Made by a program: the position numbers and the translations under genes
In this document: positions 35,618 to 47,040 of the stretch, piece after piece
How positions within the stretch are numbered: position 1 is the first letter of the stretch
How the letters are laid out: each line of letters opens with the position of its first letter
Notes under the pieces: generated by a model
Databases searched by the model: none
Seen by the model: only the letters and a program-made list of their open reading frames with translations
What the model was told of the DNA's origin: nothing
From: Lomentospora prolificans
Taxonomy: Eukaryota > Ascomycota > Sordariomycetes > Microascales > Microascaceae
Reading direction: 5' to 3'
Length of the DNA: 64,000 bases
NCBI GenBank assembly: GCA_029532625.1
Contig: JARFXM010000005.1
Span: 1,178,001 to 1,242,000, forward strand

Positions 35618-38600
35618 TTAGGCGAAATAGCTCTTCCAGAGCACGCCTTCCAAGTCTTCCAATTGCTCAGAGGTAAAGTACTAAGTGAGAGCTATGGTTA
35701 GTCTCGTGCCTAGAGAAGGGAAAGGAAAAAAAAAAAAAGCAACGGGCGACAAAAAGGAAAGGAAATGAGAAAGATAGAGAGAGCATCTGCTTACCCTCTG
35801 GTCAACTGTCCAACTATCTTGTCTTGTCTTCTTGAACTCTGAGAGGATACTCTTTGTGGCTTTTCCTACCACGCCAGGGTCACTAGCAGCCCTGTTGGCA
35901 AGCGTCGCGAGCACCTCGGGCATCCACTTCGGTGGTGGCGTCGCGTATGGGAACGCTTCAATAAGTGCACCAAGACCGAGCACTGCCGCATGCCGGCGAA
36001 CGATCTGCTTCTGCACGTTGATCGGAGTATCCGTACCAGGCTGCTTCTTCTTCGGCATTGGGTTCAGCTGCAGCTGGAGCGCGAAACGCTTTCTCAATGC
36101 CTCAATGACAGGTTCGCGGATCGCGATAGGAGAGCATCGAATCATACCCGCCAGTGTAGCCGAGGCACACGTTCGCACTTCCAGCTGTGAGTCTTCAAGC
36201 ATATCGCTCACCGCCTCGAACATATGGTCTCGCTGCTCCTTGCCCATAAGGAAGATGCGGCGGAAGTAGACGACTTGAAGATTGACGAGAGCGCGTAGAC
36301 GCTGGTGCCAGCTACTTGACGTCTTTCCTACGCGAATAAGAGCCTCGATGAACGGCCCATCTTCGCCCCGCCGGTAGGGGATATTAGGCATCAGCCGGTA
36401 CACGTAGTAGGCAAGCCGCATAAGCTCTACATCTTCTTTCACGTCCATCATGTGCAGAAGCGCCTCAATCATGTGCGTGTGGAAGAAGGGCAAGAGTTCA
36501 GTGCACTCTTGGCTCGACAGCGTACAATCGAGCCAGGTCAGCACCGTCTTAGACCCAGAGGTGTAGGGACTTGGGGTCTGTTGTCCGGGAGTGCGTTCCT
36601 TCCTCCACCGTTCAAGCCTGGTGAAGACATCGTTAATTACGGCGGTAAACTCCTCGCTTGGCTTGTATGGCCGGATTCCGATCGATGAATGAGATCTGTT
36701 GGCCTCCAACAGAGCGGTCACATTTTCGAACGACTCATGGTATCGGGTTCGGTAGATGGTAGCGATCACCCGGCCCATGGCCTCTCTAACCGTCTTGTAT
36801 GGGTGATCGATGTGAGCAAGGAAATCCTCCAAAAGAGGCTTCTCCTGTCGATAGTGCCAGCCCGCATCCGTGATGATGTATTCCAGTAGCTGGATCTTCG
36901 AACTTTCCTTGAATGCGGCGTTAGAGCTCATATCTAGGCGGAAAGCGCTCAAAGCTTCTTGGATCTGGTGGGTTCGCCGCGGGTCTTTAGAATCAACAAT
37001 CAGGTGAAGACAATTGGTCCAGTACGCTTGATTCTCTGGAGTCAACTCTTCTGATAGAATCCTAAGGAGCTTAGGGGCCGCATAATCCCAGACGGGCTGG
37101 CGCAGCTCAAGGGGATCATCGCTAGAGCCGGCTAGGAGAGCACCAAAAATCTCCGCCGTGGCGCGGTGCTGGTTGCGATCACTTCCGTCACCATACACTT
37201 CCTCTACAAGTGCAACCACGTCGTCAAGCTTGATCCTAGTTTGACCATAGTACATCAAATCGAAGACGTGCATGAGCATGTATATATTGCTCATCCGTAT
37301 CCGATCCGATGACTCCCTGGGCTCCTGCTTCATATATTCGAACGCTTTGGTAAGCCATTCTTTGGTTATCAACTCCCCAACTTGTCTTCGCACCCCCGTT
37401 TCAAGCTCATCATAGGCTAGGAACGGCTTCGGCTGAGCACGGAAGGCAACGAACTTTTTGCCCCAGACGAGCCAGCCAGGGTGATCAGCGTCGACCAAAT
37501 ACTCCGCATTCTCCAGGTTTGGATCCGTGAAAGACTGAAGGAAATTCCCGGTGAATTCGGCATCGCCATTGACTACTTCGATTTCCAGCCGATTCACGTC
37601 GTTATGCTTTTCAGTAAGATAATTATGGTAGTCATGCTCATAGGCCGCCCTCATATCGATCGCCTGGAAGATTGAGGTAAACGCCGAGAGATAGTGTGAC
37701 CGGAGAGTCGGGTGAGGGTCATTGGCGCCATTGGTGACAAGTTCGACAAACTCACTCGGGGCAATCGTATCAAATCGAAGACAGAGGTTATTAGCAAAGA
37801 TCGCACACATAGATGCGACCTTCCAGTGGGCCCCTTTAGCCTTCTGGATGAGTTCGAGGCCAAGAGCTGCCTTTTTGCCTTCAACACGGCTTCTCCTCTG
37901 GACTATGAAGTCATGTCGAGAGCCGATTGCAGCCGAGCAGTCATCTTCGGGCTTGATAGTATCAACCAAATCCTGATTCAAAATAACTGCACGCTCGATA
38001 GGCTTGCCAAAGTCGATCAATGAATATAGAGCAGCGGACCCAAGGTGCTGGATTGAAGGTTTGTCGATACCGGCTGTCTCGATATACAAGCGCAGCGCAT
38101 CAGGGGCAAACCTCCAATCTCTGCTCACGGTCTTCGTAAGGGTAGTATACAAGAGGGTATACAGTCCACCTTTGATTCGGTCGTGGTCGACTTTCTCGAT
38201 TGCAGCCCGGAGGCGTTCAAGAACCACGGGGATGACGATGGGCCGGCCGCCAATGAGGGCCCTCAGGGAAGAATCCTGTGCGCTTTGCGCAGTTCGCCGG
38301 ACATCGGCGTAAGGCGAAATACACGATTCGGCAAGATCTAAGAGTAGCTGCTTATCAAGATCGCTCTTATGACGAGTCGTAGCGTTGTGCTTAAGTCGTA
38401 ACATGTGGTACGCGGCAGCCCTCTTGATCAACAACGGTCGAGGATATTGCTTCCTTAGTCCATTGATCTTGAATGCAGATATATCGGCCTTGTAAAGCCG
38501 GAGATGGCGGTCGAGCGAACGCGCGGATCGTTCGATACCGACGTCAATAATCCATACCTTGTAGGCGTAGTATAGGGATTGGAAGCAGGCAACCTCATCC

Positions 38601-41600
38601 TCGGCATGCTCAGAGAGGAAGCGGTGGATCCTCGACAGTAGGTGGCCTATCTCTTCGCGAAGCTCGTGGATACGTATATATTCAGCGTCGTCTGGCTTCA
38701 GCAGGTAACCGGCTTCATATCGGAACTGCGGGCGCATGTCTTCATCGTCGGCGACTTCCGCAAGTGGATCCTCATCATTCCCATCATCGGCCATGCTCAG
38801 GTCGCCATCGTCATCGACCTCGGGGGGCTCGCGGCTATTCTTATTGACACGGCCAGATGCCCTTTTGGGGTCGAAGAGAGTCGAAATACCTGAGATAGCG
38901 AGCCTAATGCGGCCCAGAAGCCGCCCTACCTCGTCAGACCATTCCTTGTTCTTTCCGGCACGCTTGACAGGAGGATCGGGGCCCATAAGGAGCTCCAACT
39001 TGTCCGATGCGGTCTTGGTTTGAGCATCAAAGAGCTTCACCGCGAATTGAATTTCCTCGGGAGATGGCACGTGCCACTTGATAGTCAAGTCAGATGGGGG
39101 AGTTAAGCGGCCCCAGGCATCAACATCAAGACCTTTTTGAATAGCGTCAGGTTCATATAAGCTGTGGTCAATGGGGTATGTGTGGGTCAGGTTGAGTAGG
39201 AGATGGTGGATAAAATTCGATATGTGGATAGTAGGGAGTCCACGGCATTTCTCTTGCATATATTGCGCGATCGAGAACAGCTCGTCCTTATAATTCAGAA
39301 CCTCCGCGCCGACATGGACGACGACCATACCGAGCATACTAACATGCCAGACGAGGGCTCGATCCCGCGGCAGATACTCCGTACCGCTACTGCGGTCGGA
39401 CGCAGCATGGTTATAATCAATCTCATTGCGGATATTGGCGATCAACATAGGGATAAAAATCTTGAGCGTTTTTTGAGGATCAACCCTGCAGAAAGCATTC
39501 AAAATCCACGCCATGGCATCCCGAGCCTGGTGCACAACATGAGATGACACAAAAGTCGCAATTTTCTCGAGGGCCATGTCATAGAGTGCCGGGGATAACG
39601 ATGCAAACAGAGGCGCGAGGGCAGCAGGAAGAGCATTGATAACATTATCTTCTTGAGTGCCGCCCCGTTGCGACGAGTCGGGTAGGTTTTCAAGCAAAGT
39701 GAAGACCTTTCCGAGGAGAGCCATGACGAATTCCCCAAACCCAGCGGTCGAGGAACGCAGAATATTTTCCTCATCCTCATCACTTAGCTCGTTCTTGTAG
39801 TCAATCTTGACGTCAGGGCCCTCCCGCTCCATGCGATCCATCTCGTTTTGCACCCATTGCATGGCAATGCCAGTGTCATGGATTTCGGCGTCATCCCCAG
39901 CGAGTGAGACAATAGGGATGCTGTAGGCGACACTCTGGATGAAGTTGAGAGAATAGATGGTTTTTGAAAGGTCGTTCGCATCTATGCCGGGGAGCGCGAG
40001 GCCGAGCAGCGCCGTAATGTGGCAGCGGTAGCCCTTTTGCTTGGACATCGTATTCGCAATCATCTGGAGGCCGTTCAAGCTAGAGGTGGTCCTATGCACT
40101 TCGACAAGGCCTTGCAAGCTTGGGTAGAAGCGCTGCAGCGCGCCCGGTAGTACAAGGTCGGGTTCCAAGAAGGCAAGACCCTGCAGAGTAGCATAGTAAT
40201 AACTAGCCACCCGCATACTCTTGGAATAGATGCCCATAAATGTCACATCCCTCAGACACAAGACAAAGCGCCGCTTCAGGGCATCGTTGATCTTGCGCTC
40301 CGGAGGGCACTCTAGCTCTCCGCTGGCCTCGCGGTTCCAGCGCGAGACAAAGATGTCCGTCAAATAGACAGTGAGTTGGCCCAAAAACACGTGCCAAGAT
40401 CCCTGGTTGGAAGGGTGGAAGAAAGTGTCAACGGACTGTATCAAACCCTCGAGGCTCGAGAGAACGGATGTCTCTTTCTCCAGACATAATGGGGAAATTG
40501 AGTAGACAATCCACCGAGCAATCATGTATGTGATAGGATATTTCTTTTTATCCTTCTCTAGGAAAATTCCCAAGCCACTTGACATATCTAAGGAGGAGTA
40601 TGGCGACCCCGACTGGCCAACTGGGATGTCAGTCAGTCGGAGGATAGCAGTGAATATCAGATCAGATTGGTCGCGAGTAAAGATGCCGTATTCCGTGAAG
40701 TCGGAGGTTTCACTAGGGAGGTATTCGCGGGCGAAGCGAGAGAATAAGTCAATCATGAAGACATCGGTAAGCTTCGATCTCGAGACGAGTGACCACAGAT
40801 GGAATAGGGTCGGGAAGAAATGCTCGGGTTCACAATCGACGGCATCTTTGGGCCCAGGAGTAGTCGGCAAGAGGGAAGCCAATGCTCCAATGACGATAAA
40901 GGCGTTGGATATATCAGATGTGCTGAAGTAGGGCAGAATCTCATCGAGTATCTGGCGGCGCTCCCGGGGTTCGAAGTAAAATTGGGCATGGACCAAGAGC
41001 TTCCATAGCTGCTTCTGGAATTTTCGCCGGCTGCTCTGGTGATTCGGAACTTCACCGGGTAGAGTCAGAGCCTTGATCTCGCGCCATAGAGGTCTCCAGT
41101 CTAGGACGAGGTCCTCAACGGGTTTCAGGTAGTGGTATTTTCTGTACGACGGGTGACAATATTAGCGTTGACGGAACGCGACTCGGCCGGAAAGCAAGTT
41201 CTACATAGCGGAAGGGCTAAGTGATGTTTATGGGAGCATTCAGCGATTACCTAGTAAGCGAGACCAGCATCCTCGCAAACCTATCCGAGGTGGTTGTGTC
41301 GAGCCCTGGGGCGAGAGACATATGATAGTATAGGCGAGCGAGGGTAGCGCGAAGCTCCCGGGTCATTTCAAACTTCAAGCCGAGCCATGCCTGAAGCTCG
41401 CGAGTCCAATGAAGCGCGCCGGGAGAAAAGTCTTCGGCCTTGACTGCAATAAAAAGTTGCTTGAGTATACCCGTGAGGGCGGCATCGCGGTGCGCCTGAT
41501 CCTCTACCGCGAAGGGTAGGTGGTCGAAGTACCGAAAGGTACGCGGACGGTATCGCTTCTTCTCGTCTTCGTTGAGCCGCTTCGAGTTCGGGATGCCGGG

Positions 41601-41720
41601 AGAAGCGGACCGCGAGATGGTCTCGACAATGGTGACCTTGGGAGCTAGAAGCTGTACATGGCTCGTGGCATCCAACACGGCGGCCGAATTGGAGTAATGC
41701 GGCGTCGATGTATCATCCAT
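35618..41720 (-). CDS. BLM10: Proteasome activator BLM10/PA200
   Basis: Three exons: 41251-41720, 35795-41141 and 35618-35680, with introns of 109 and 114 nt; the product is 1959 residues, in the usual Blm10 size range. The start is ATG at 41718-41720 (MDDTSTPHY), in a good context. N-terminal (FRYFDHLPFAVEDQ; KYHYLKPVEDLVLDWRPLW) and C-terminal blocks match the family, and the bulk is a HEAT-like alpha-solenoid. A 21-codon last exon supplies the end LWKSYFA, where a Tyr/Phe-Ala tail occupies the place of the HbYX motif that docks into the 20S alpha ring. Family knowledge: Blm10/PA200 caps 20S or 26S proteasomes, acting in core maturation, ATP-independent degradation, histone turnover and DNA-damage or mitochondrial responses. 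Without the last exon the frame would run into a phenylalanine-rich intron read-through, so the splice is well supported. Confidence 0.95.
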
Positions 41721-43403
41721 GGCATTTGACACTCAACAGAAAATACTAAGAAAACTGTCGGAGAGGGAGGGGAAAGGAGGTAGACAGACGTGGTCAAGAG
41801 CGGATCTGCGCGACCTCAACTCTGCTAGCGCCGGTAGGTGAGAAGGCGACCAACCAGGCAATCGTCATCTGACGCGGCTGACAAGCGTCGCCGTCACGAC
41901 CAATGCGAAAGGGGAGCGGGGCGATGTCTGCTGTTGGGTGATGTTTCCTTGCCAATGTTTATGGTTATCCCTTTAGTTGATACGAAAATTGAAGGTTTCA
42001 AGAGCGTCACGAACCCGAAGGTGGATTTGGGCAAAGCGGAGCGTGTAATGTGAGCTTGACAATGGGAGGTGGCGGTTAGCTGCTGGAGCTATGTTGATGC
42101 TGGTGGTCCCTAGATGTCGGGTCGGGTCCAAGAAATTATGTAAATGCCGGCAAGAAGCAAGACGGTCTCAAGTGCCGAATTGCAGCGATGGAATTTGGGG
42201 AAAATCAATGATAACACGAAAATTGAAACTCTTCTCAGCACAGGAAAGGCTTCTCCCAGGGTCACCTATTTTTTCGTGCTTCAGCCCCAGCTGGCGAAAG
42301 TCGACTTGCCCAGCAGAGCCAAGCTCTTACTTGAAGCTCTAGGTACAATGTACATATGTGTACCCAGTTTGAGCACGTGCATACACATTTAAGCAGGCTT
42401 ATAGTCCCTGTATTATGGTATCTCTAGGTACTGTTACCCCCGTCAGGCAAGGCATTGTAGGGACCATCAATCATGTTGTAGCCGAATCACGAATCATAGG
42501 CAGAAGCTATCCACGTCTCCAACCTCATCAAGTGGCAATGGAAAAGGGCCGCGATCTGACAACAGATTGCTAATCCATTCTCCACGGTAATGCGATACTC
42601 CCCGACGCACCCACCAACACTGCTCAGTTAATGTCAAGCACAATGAGGCATGAGGAGAAGCAAGAAATTATCCCGCATACATGTGCGGTCCGTCCAGGGG
42701 ACTTTCTCCCACGATATCGCACCGTCTGCCTGAAGAAGCTTGTGGACGAGACTCTTAAACCCGATCCCAATACCATTGCCACTTGGAACGGCACCTTTAT
42801 GCGTTTGCCCCCGTACACAGCGCCACTCTTCATCTTCAACCGCGCCTTGGAAAGCTTAGGTTTGCGCTGCTAGACAACACGCTGCTCTCTACATTCGCAA
42901 GCGAGATGGCCAAAATCGGCGCATCGCTCGTAAATGGACATTCTCTTCCCTTTTTCATGCCTTCTTCTACGTTCTTCTTTCTGACTTACAAATCAGTCCC
43001 TTGCCCCCAATAGCGAGGGTTTGACGCACTATACAGACACAGGCCATGGATAAGAAGCCGTCCTTTGCAATATAGAAAAAGCAGGGATAGTAGAATCTAT
43101 ACCGAATCCGCGGTCGGGATGATCGAGTGAGCAAATACTGCAGTAAAATCAAATAACTCCTTCCTGCCCAAACGTTTAATTGCCGGCAATCCTCTCAGAG
43201 ACGCAGTTTTACAATGGACAAGGCGTCGATGCGCATGGTGCTGGTAGCGAAAAAGGTCCTTTCATTCGTACAAGTTCTTTTTAGATATATATATACAAAG
43301 ATTTCCGCACATGCTCTCGGGACGTTGGCGGTAAACCTTGAAGACCGACCACCGCTACACTTATATACGAGTGGCTCGAAGCATCGAAAAAGGGGGAACC
43401 ATT
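41721..43403. other. Intergenic stretch without supported gene
   Basis: This holds the BLM10 promoter on its left side and the downstream region of the CE5 esterase gene on its right. An 80-codon frame at 42631-42873 (+) has no family resemblance. A short alternating AT tract lies near 43283-43294, within the probable 3' UTR of the esterase. Confidence 0.5.
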
Positions 43404-44260
43404 CTATGTGAGCCTGGCGTTGACGAACTCCAAGATCTGAGCGCCGTACTTGTTGCCATACTGCTGATGGCTGTTGGCGTCGTTTCCGTTGCAGCAGTAT
43501 GGATCGGTAGAATCGCAGTAGAGCTGGACCTTGTCCTCGTGGGGACACACGAAACCCGCAGGCCTAGGAGCGAACTAGGTTCTAAGTTAGAACTATATCG
43601 TACCAACCCGCCAATGGTGCGGAGATAGAGGGAATGAAATCTTACTCCAGAAGCCTGGCAGGTGCCAACAGCGTAGGCGAGACCGGCAATGTGTCGCGGA
43701 TCACCGCAGAAGATGGCAGCCTTAACCATCTCCTGTGCGGCCTCCGAGATGGGGATCGAGGTATCCGAAATGCCGGAGTTGCTATCACCGCCACCACAGA
43801 AAGCATTGTCAAAGATTTGACCGCCCTATATATGCATTCACACCGTTAGCGACAGCAGTTCGTCATGGCCTCATAATTGAGAGGACAGGGGAAAGTTGGC
43901 AAAGCCTACCTGGGAGTAACCGATGAGGACGAGTTGGGTATCGGGGCACCTCGCGTTGAAATCGTTGATAGCCTTCGCGGCAGCGGCCGTGCCAGCCTTG
44001 ACCGAGTCACCATACTGGACACCGCCGCAGTTGCCCTGTCCACCGCAAGCGGGGTAGTCAATAGCCTCGGAGGTGGCACCGGGGTGAGCCTGGATAATGG
44101 ACTGGACGATAGGACCCGCAGTTCCCATACCGGGGGGAACAGTGGTCTCTCGAGCACCGAAGATATGGATGGCAGGGCAGTTAGCCTGCCGAGCCTCGTG
44201 CTCAAGAGGGCTAGCGAGAGTCCCCGCAGCGAGAAGAACAGCAGCAGTGAAGGAAACCAT
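43404..44260 (-). CDS. Carbohydrate esterase family 5: secreted acetylxylan esterase (cutinase-like)
   Basis: Three exons: 43910-44260, 43646-43825 and 43404-43574 (introns 84 and 71 nt, both GTA..TAG) give 233 residues. Residues 1-17 are a signal peptide (MVSFTAAVLLAAGTLAS), with a short propeptide ending near HEAR. The mature enzyme is a serine esterase of the alpha/beta-hydrolase cutinase type: the nucleophile elbow GYSQG with Ser116 sits across the first exon junction, Asp201 in CDSTDPYCCNG and His213 in NSHQQYG complete the triad, and the 12-residue Asp-to-His spacing matches acetylxylan esterase II. Many cysteines suggest disulfides. ETTVPPGMG and the Cys/Gly-rich YPACGGQGNCGG loop favour acetylxylan esterase over true cutinase. 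There is no cellulose-binding module. It probably deacetylates xylan during plant-wall breakdown, outside the cell. Confidence 0.92.
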
Positions 44261-45818
44261 TGTGTATCAGGATCTTTGGTAAGTCAGATGAGTTATCGAG
44301 AGGGAGGTAAGACTGGGGCGGGGGGGGGAAGGGGAAAGCTTTGGTCCAGTTTTTGAGAGCCTACACAGGGAGCCCAACCGGCTTTAAGTAGTTCTTTTGC
44401 CGATGCGTTTGCAACTACATTTCTAGGATCGCATATAGTCCGTTCCCTATGATGGACGAAAAATATAGGCCTCATCAATCTCCTTCCATGATAACTGTAC
44501 CCCAATGAGGAAGAGCAGCAGCCGCGTGTTCCTTTCCACCGACGCAACCGGGCGGCATTTAACCCGGCGTCTTGACCTTGTACACATCAATTTCGCTCCT
44601 CGCGTCAACCTCAGTCCCCAGGCCGGAATGATAGGACGGGATTGGAGATGGCATTTCAGCCGGGTAATCGAACCAGGTTGACCAGCATCGACGTGGGGTT
44701 GAACTGAGGCACCACACCGTCTCCGCATTCACTTTCTCCAAATTACTATCCCCGTAGCCATTCGTAAGAAACTCTCAAAGGGGTAACCGTCCGGATTATC
44801 GCCTGTCGTGGTGGGGAGCAAGGCGAGGCGTGTGAAGGAAAGACTATACGGCCCGGCATAAATCCATATCGCCCGCAGGCGAGGCGCGGAGCCTCATTCT
44901 CCAATAGAAACCACAATAGCTGAGTGGCTGGCAATGGACAGCGGAGGAATACACCGTCTCCCTGAATCCGGGGTCGGGAGGGAAGTATGGATGATTTCTT
45001 TCGTCATCTGGGAGCATTCGTGATTCCAGACAGCTCATGCTTCGACTTGATTGGGCTGGATAATTCAATGACTTTATCCATATCGCTCTTCCGGGGGTGA
45101 GCTGCTGGTGAGGATCCCGCCCGCGTACGATGTTTAGTATTCATGCAAGGCACTGTGGGGCAAGGCCGGGGGAGTGCCGATCTCAGGCAAAGAACCAAGC
45201 AGCAGCCCAAGGAATGGGTACGCATCCGCCCGCACTTCAGGGTTGGTTTGACATATTGGGTGTAGATGACAATGTGCAAAGCCTGGGGATGGGAAATTCC
45301 AGAATATTGAGCTCAATATTGATCGCGTCGACCCTAAAGGCGAGATGAGGGGTCAAATGAACCAGGAGAGGCATATCTGGCGGAAAATAAAGTAGTGGCA
45401 CTCCTTAATACTCCAATTCCCCCGGGCTAATGGATGTGAGCAACCAAGACCAATGCTGATGATCGAAGACGCTTGGTATGCGAGAGCCATAGAAAATTCA
45501 ACTTCGCTTTGTGAGTGGGAAGCCCTAAACATGATCCCGGCCCAGCTACCTAGCTAGCACGAACAGAGGTCTGAGAGAGGTCTGAAGGAACTCGAGGAGA
45601 CACTAGCCTCGGGCTTGAGTTGCGGGTAGAAGCCAAGCACGACTATGATTCCATGGGCAGTCGTGCATCATAAACTCAGCGTTTTACAGCTGCTTGCAGG
45701 GGTGCTTCTAGGGATCCCCCTTTAAAGAGCGGATAAGAGATGAAGTAACTTATGGTTGACATTGTGCACCACAGTAGTCAAGTAATGCAGAAACACGAGT
45801 AGAACTTGGGTATCTCTT
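44261..45818. other. Promoter side of the CE5 gene and 3' side of dynactin p27; no gene
   Basis: Short frames only. Just upstream of the esterase ATG, 44313-44334 holds a CTGGGG (CreA-like SYGGRG) match followed by long G runs, and 44375-44385 holds GGCTTTA, which fits the loose GGCWWW pattern described for xylanase regulators. Both motifs are short enough to occur by chance. Nothing else is recognised. Confidence 0.45.
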
Positions 45819-46489
45819 CTATTGAAACTTGGCGAGATTCGTGGGTATCAGTCGCCGCAGAACTTCAATCTGTCTAACTTGTGCTCTATGCCGCATGTCC
45901 CCCATCTCTCGTCGGTCCAGCCTTTTCACGCCGCCGGGGAGGACTACCGTAAAATCTGGGATCTCTTCTCCAGGAGCGATTATAGTCTTTGGCGATATCG
46001 TGCAGTTCTATAGCCCGTTAGTAAATGCCTTGTAAAGTAGGGTTCTAAAGGATTAGAAAAGGAGGAGAAGGTAGGGTAAAAGACACAATTCACCTTGCCA
46101 ATCCGCGCGCCAGCACACACTCTGGCGCCAACTCCAACAACAGTGCCTTCCCCAATATCAGTCCCCCCAGCCTCAATAACTGATGTGGCCTCTATCGTCG
46201 CGTAATCTCCAACAGTGACGCCCCCGCCCATTCCATCTCCCGTTGCGGGGCAGGCTCCTATATGTGTTCGTTCGTGGATGATACAGCGCTTTCCGACGAG
46301 CAGACTACCAACCATGGACTCTAGTCTGCACCGCGGATGCACGACAGACTCGGACATAATTACGATGGAGTGAATGCCGGTGAGAATTGCGCTATCGGCT
46401 ATCGTCAAGGTTGAAGATAGCTTCACTGGAGGTTTGGGCCCATGCTGCGCAACGGGCGGCAACATTGAGTTGCGTTTGTTGGACGACAT
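45819..46489 (-). CDS. DCTN6: Dynactin subunit p27 (DCTN6-like)
   Basis: Two exons: 46094-46489 and 45819-46007, with an 86-nt intron (GTGAAT..CTATAG); the product is 194 residues, the usual size for p27. The sequence is a left-handed beta-helix built from hexapeptide-type turns (ILTGIHSIVIMSESVVHPRC, TVGDYATIEATSVIEAGG, GTVVGVGARVCAGARIG), followed by NCTISPKTIIAPGEEIPDFT and a C-terminal helix. Family knowledge: p25/p27 cap the pointed end of the dynactin filament and help recruit dynein to endosomal cargo in filamentous fungi; p27 forms a heterodimer with p25. The gene is divergent from the complex I gene, sharing a 551-bp promoter region. The alternative, p25 (DCTN5), fits the C-terminal sequence less well. 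Confidence 0.88.
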
Positions 46490-47040
46490 TCTGTATGTGA
46501 ATAGCCCCTCGTAACTATATTGGGTGTCATTTGTCGTTGCGAAGGGATCGCATTTTAGATTCCCGTATGCCCCTAGCGCTGTGGAGGAGAGGAAGTTGTT
46601 AGGAGAGACGATTGTCAGGCGTCGAAGCTCCGTTTTGAGAGCTGTGGTCACTCCAAGCTCGCTGCTAATGTTTGAACACCACCAAGCATGCAACGATTCA
46701 CCCTCTCCGTTTGCTGAATGTGGCATGGCATGGGTTCATTCTCGTGGTACCGTACGGACCGTTGCCAGATGTCGGCAAAGGGCAGTTTTGATAGTTAGTG
46801 AGATACCAAAACCCATGTGTATATATCTCAGAAAACACTAGTACCTCCAAAACATTTTTTTGTGATGTCAATCCGATGGCTCTTATTGGCCAATCAAAAA
46901 CAGCCGAATCTGGATTGCTGCTCACAAAATCACGACAAACCTCAAGTGCCGCAACAACAGCATCACCCAGCTCTCGACCTCAATCCGTCCGATGCAAGCT
47001 CCGCTTCGCGACTCATAACCCCTATCAATTCGACGACAAG
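46490..47040. promoter_or_regulatory. Divergent promoter between dynactin p27 and complex I 51-kDa genes
   Basis: This 551-bp interval separates two divergent starts and must carry both promoters. It contains the palindromic ATTGGCCAAT element described separately. The frame of the complex I gene stays open upstream of its ATG, but the composition and the promoter element argue that the interval is not translated. Confidence 0.6.
46885..46894. promoter_or_regulatory. Overlapping inverted CCAAT boxes (ATTGGCCAAT)
   Basis: This perfect 10-bp palindrome offers a CCAAT pentamer on both strands, 147 bp upstream of the complex I ATG. CCAAT is the core bound by the HAP/CBC heterotrimer, which controls respiratory genes in fungi. 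Position and neighbour fit, but binding is inferred. Confidence 0.55.
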
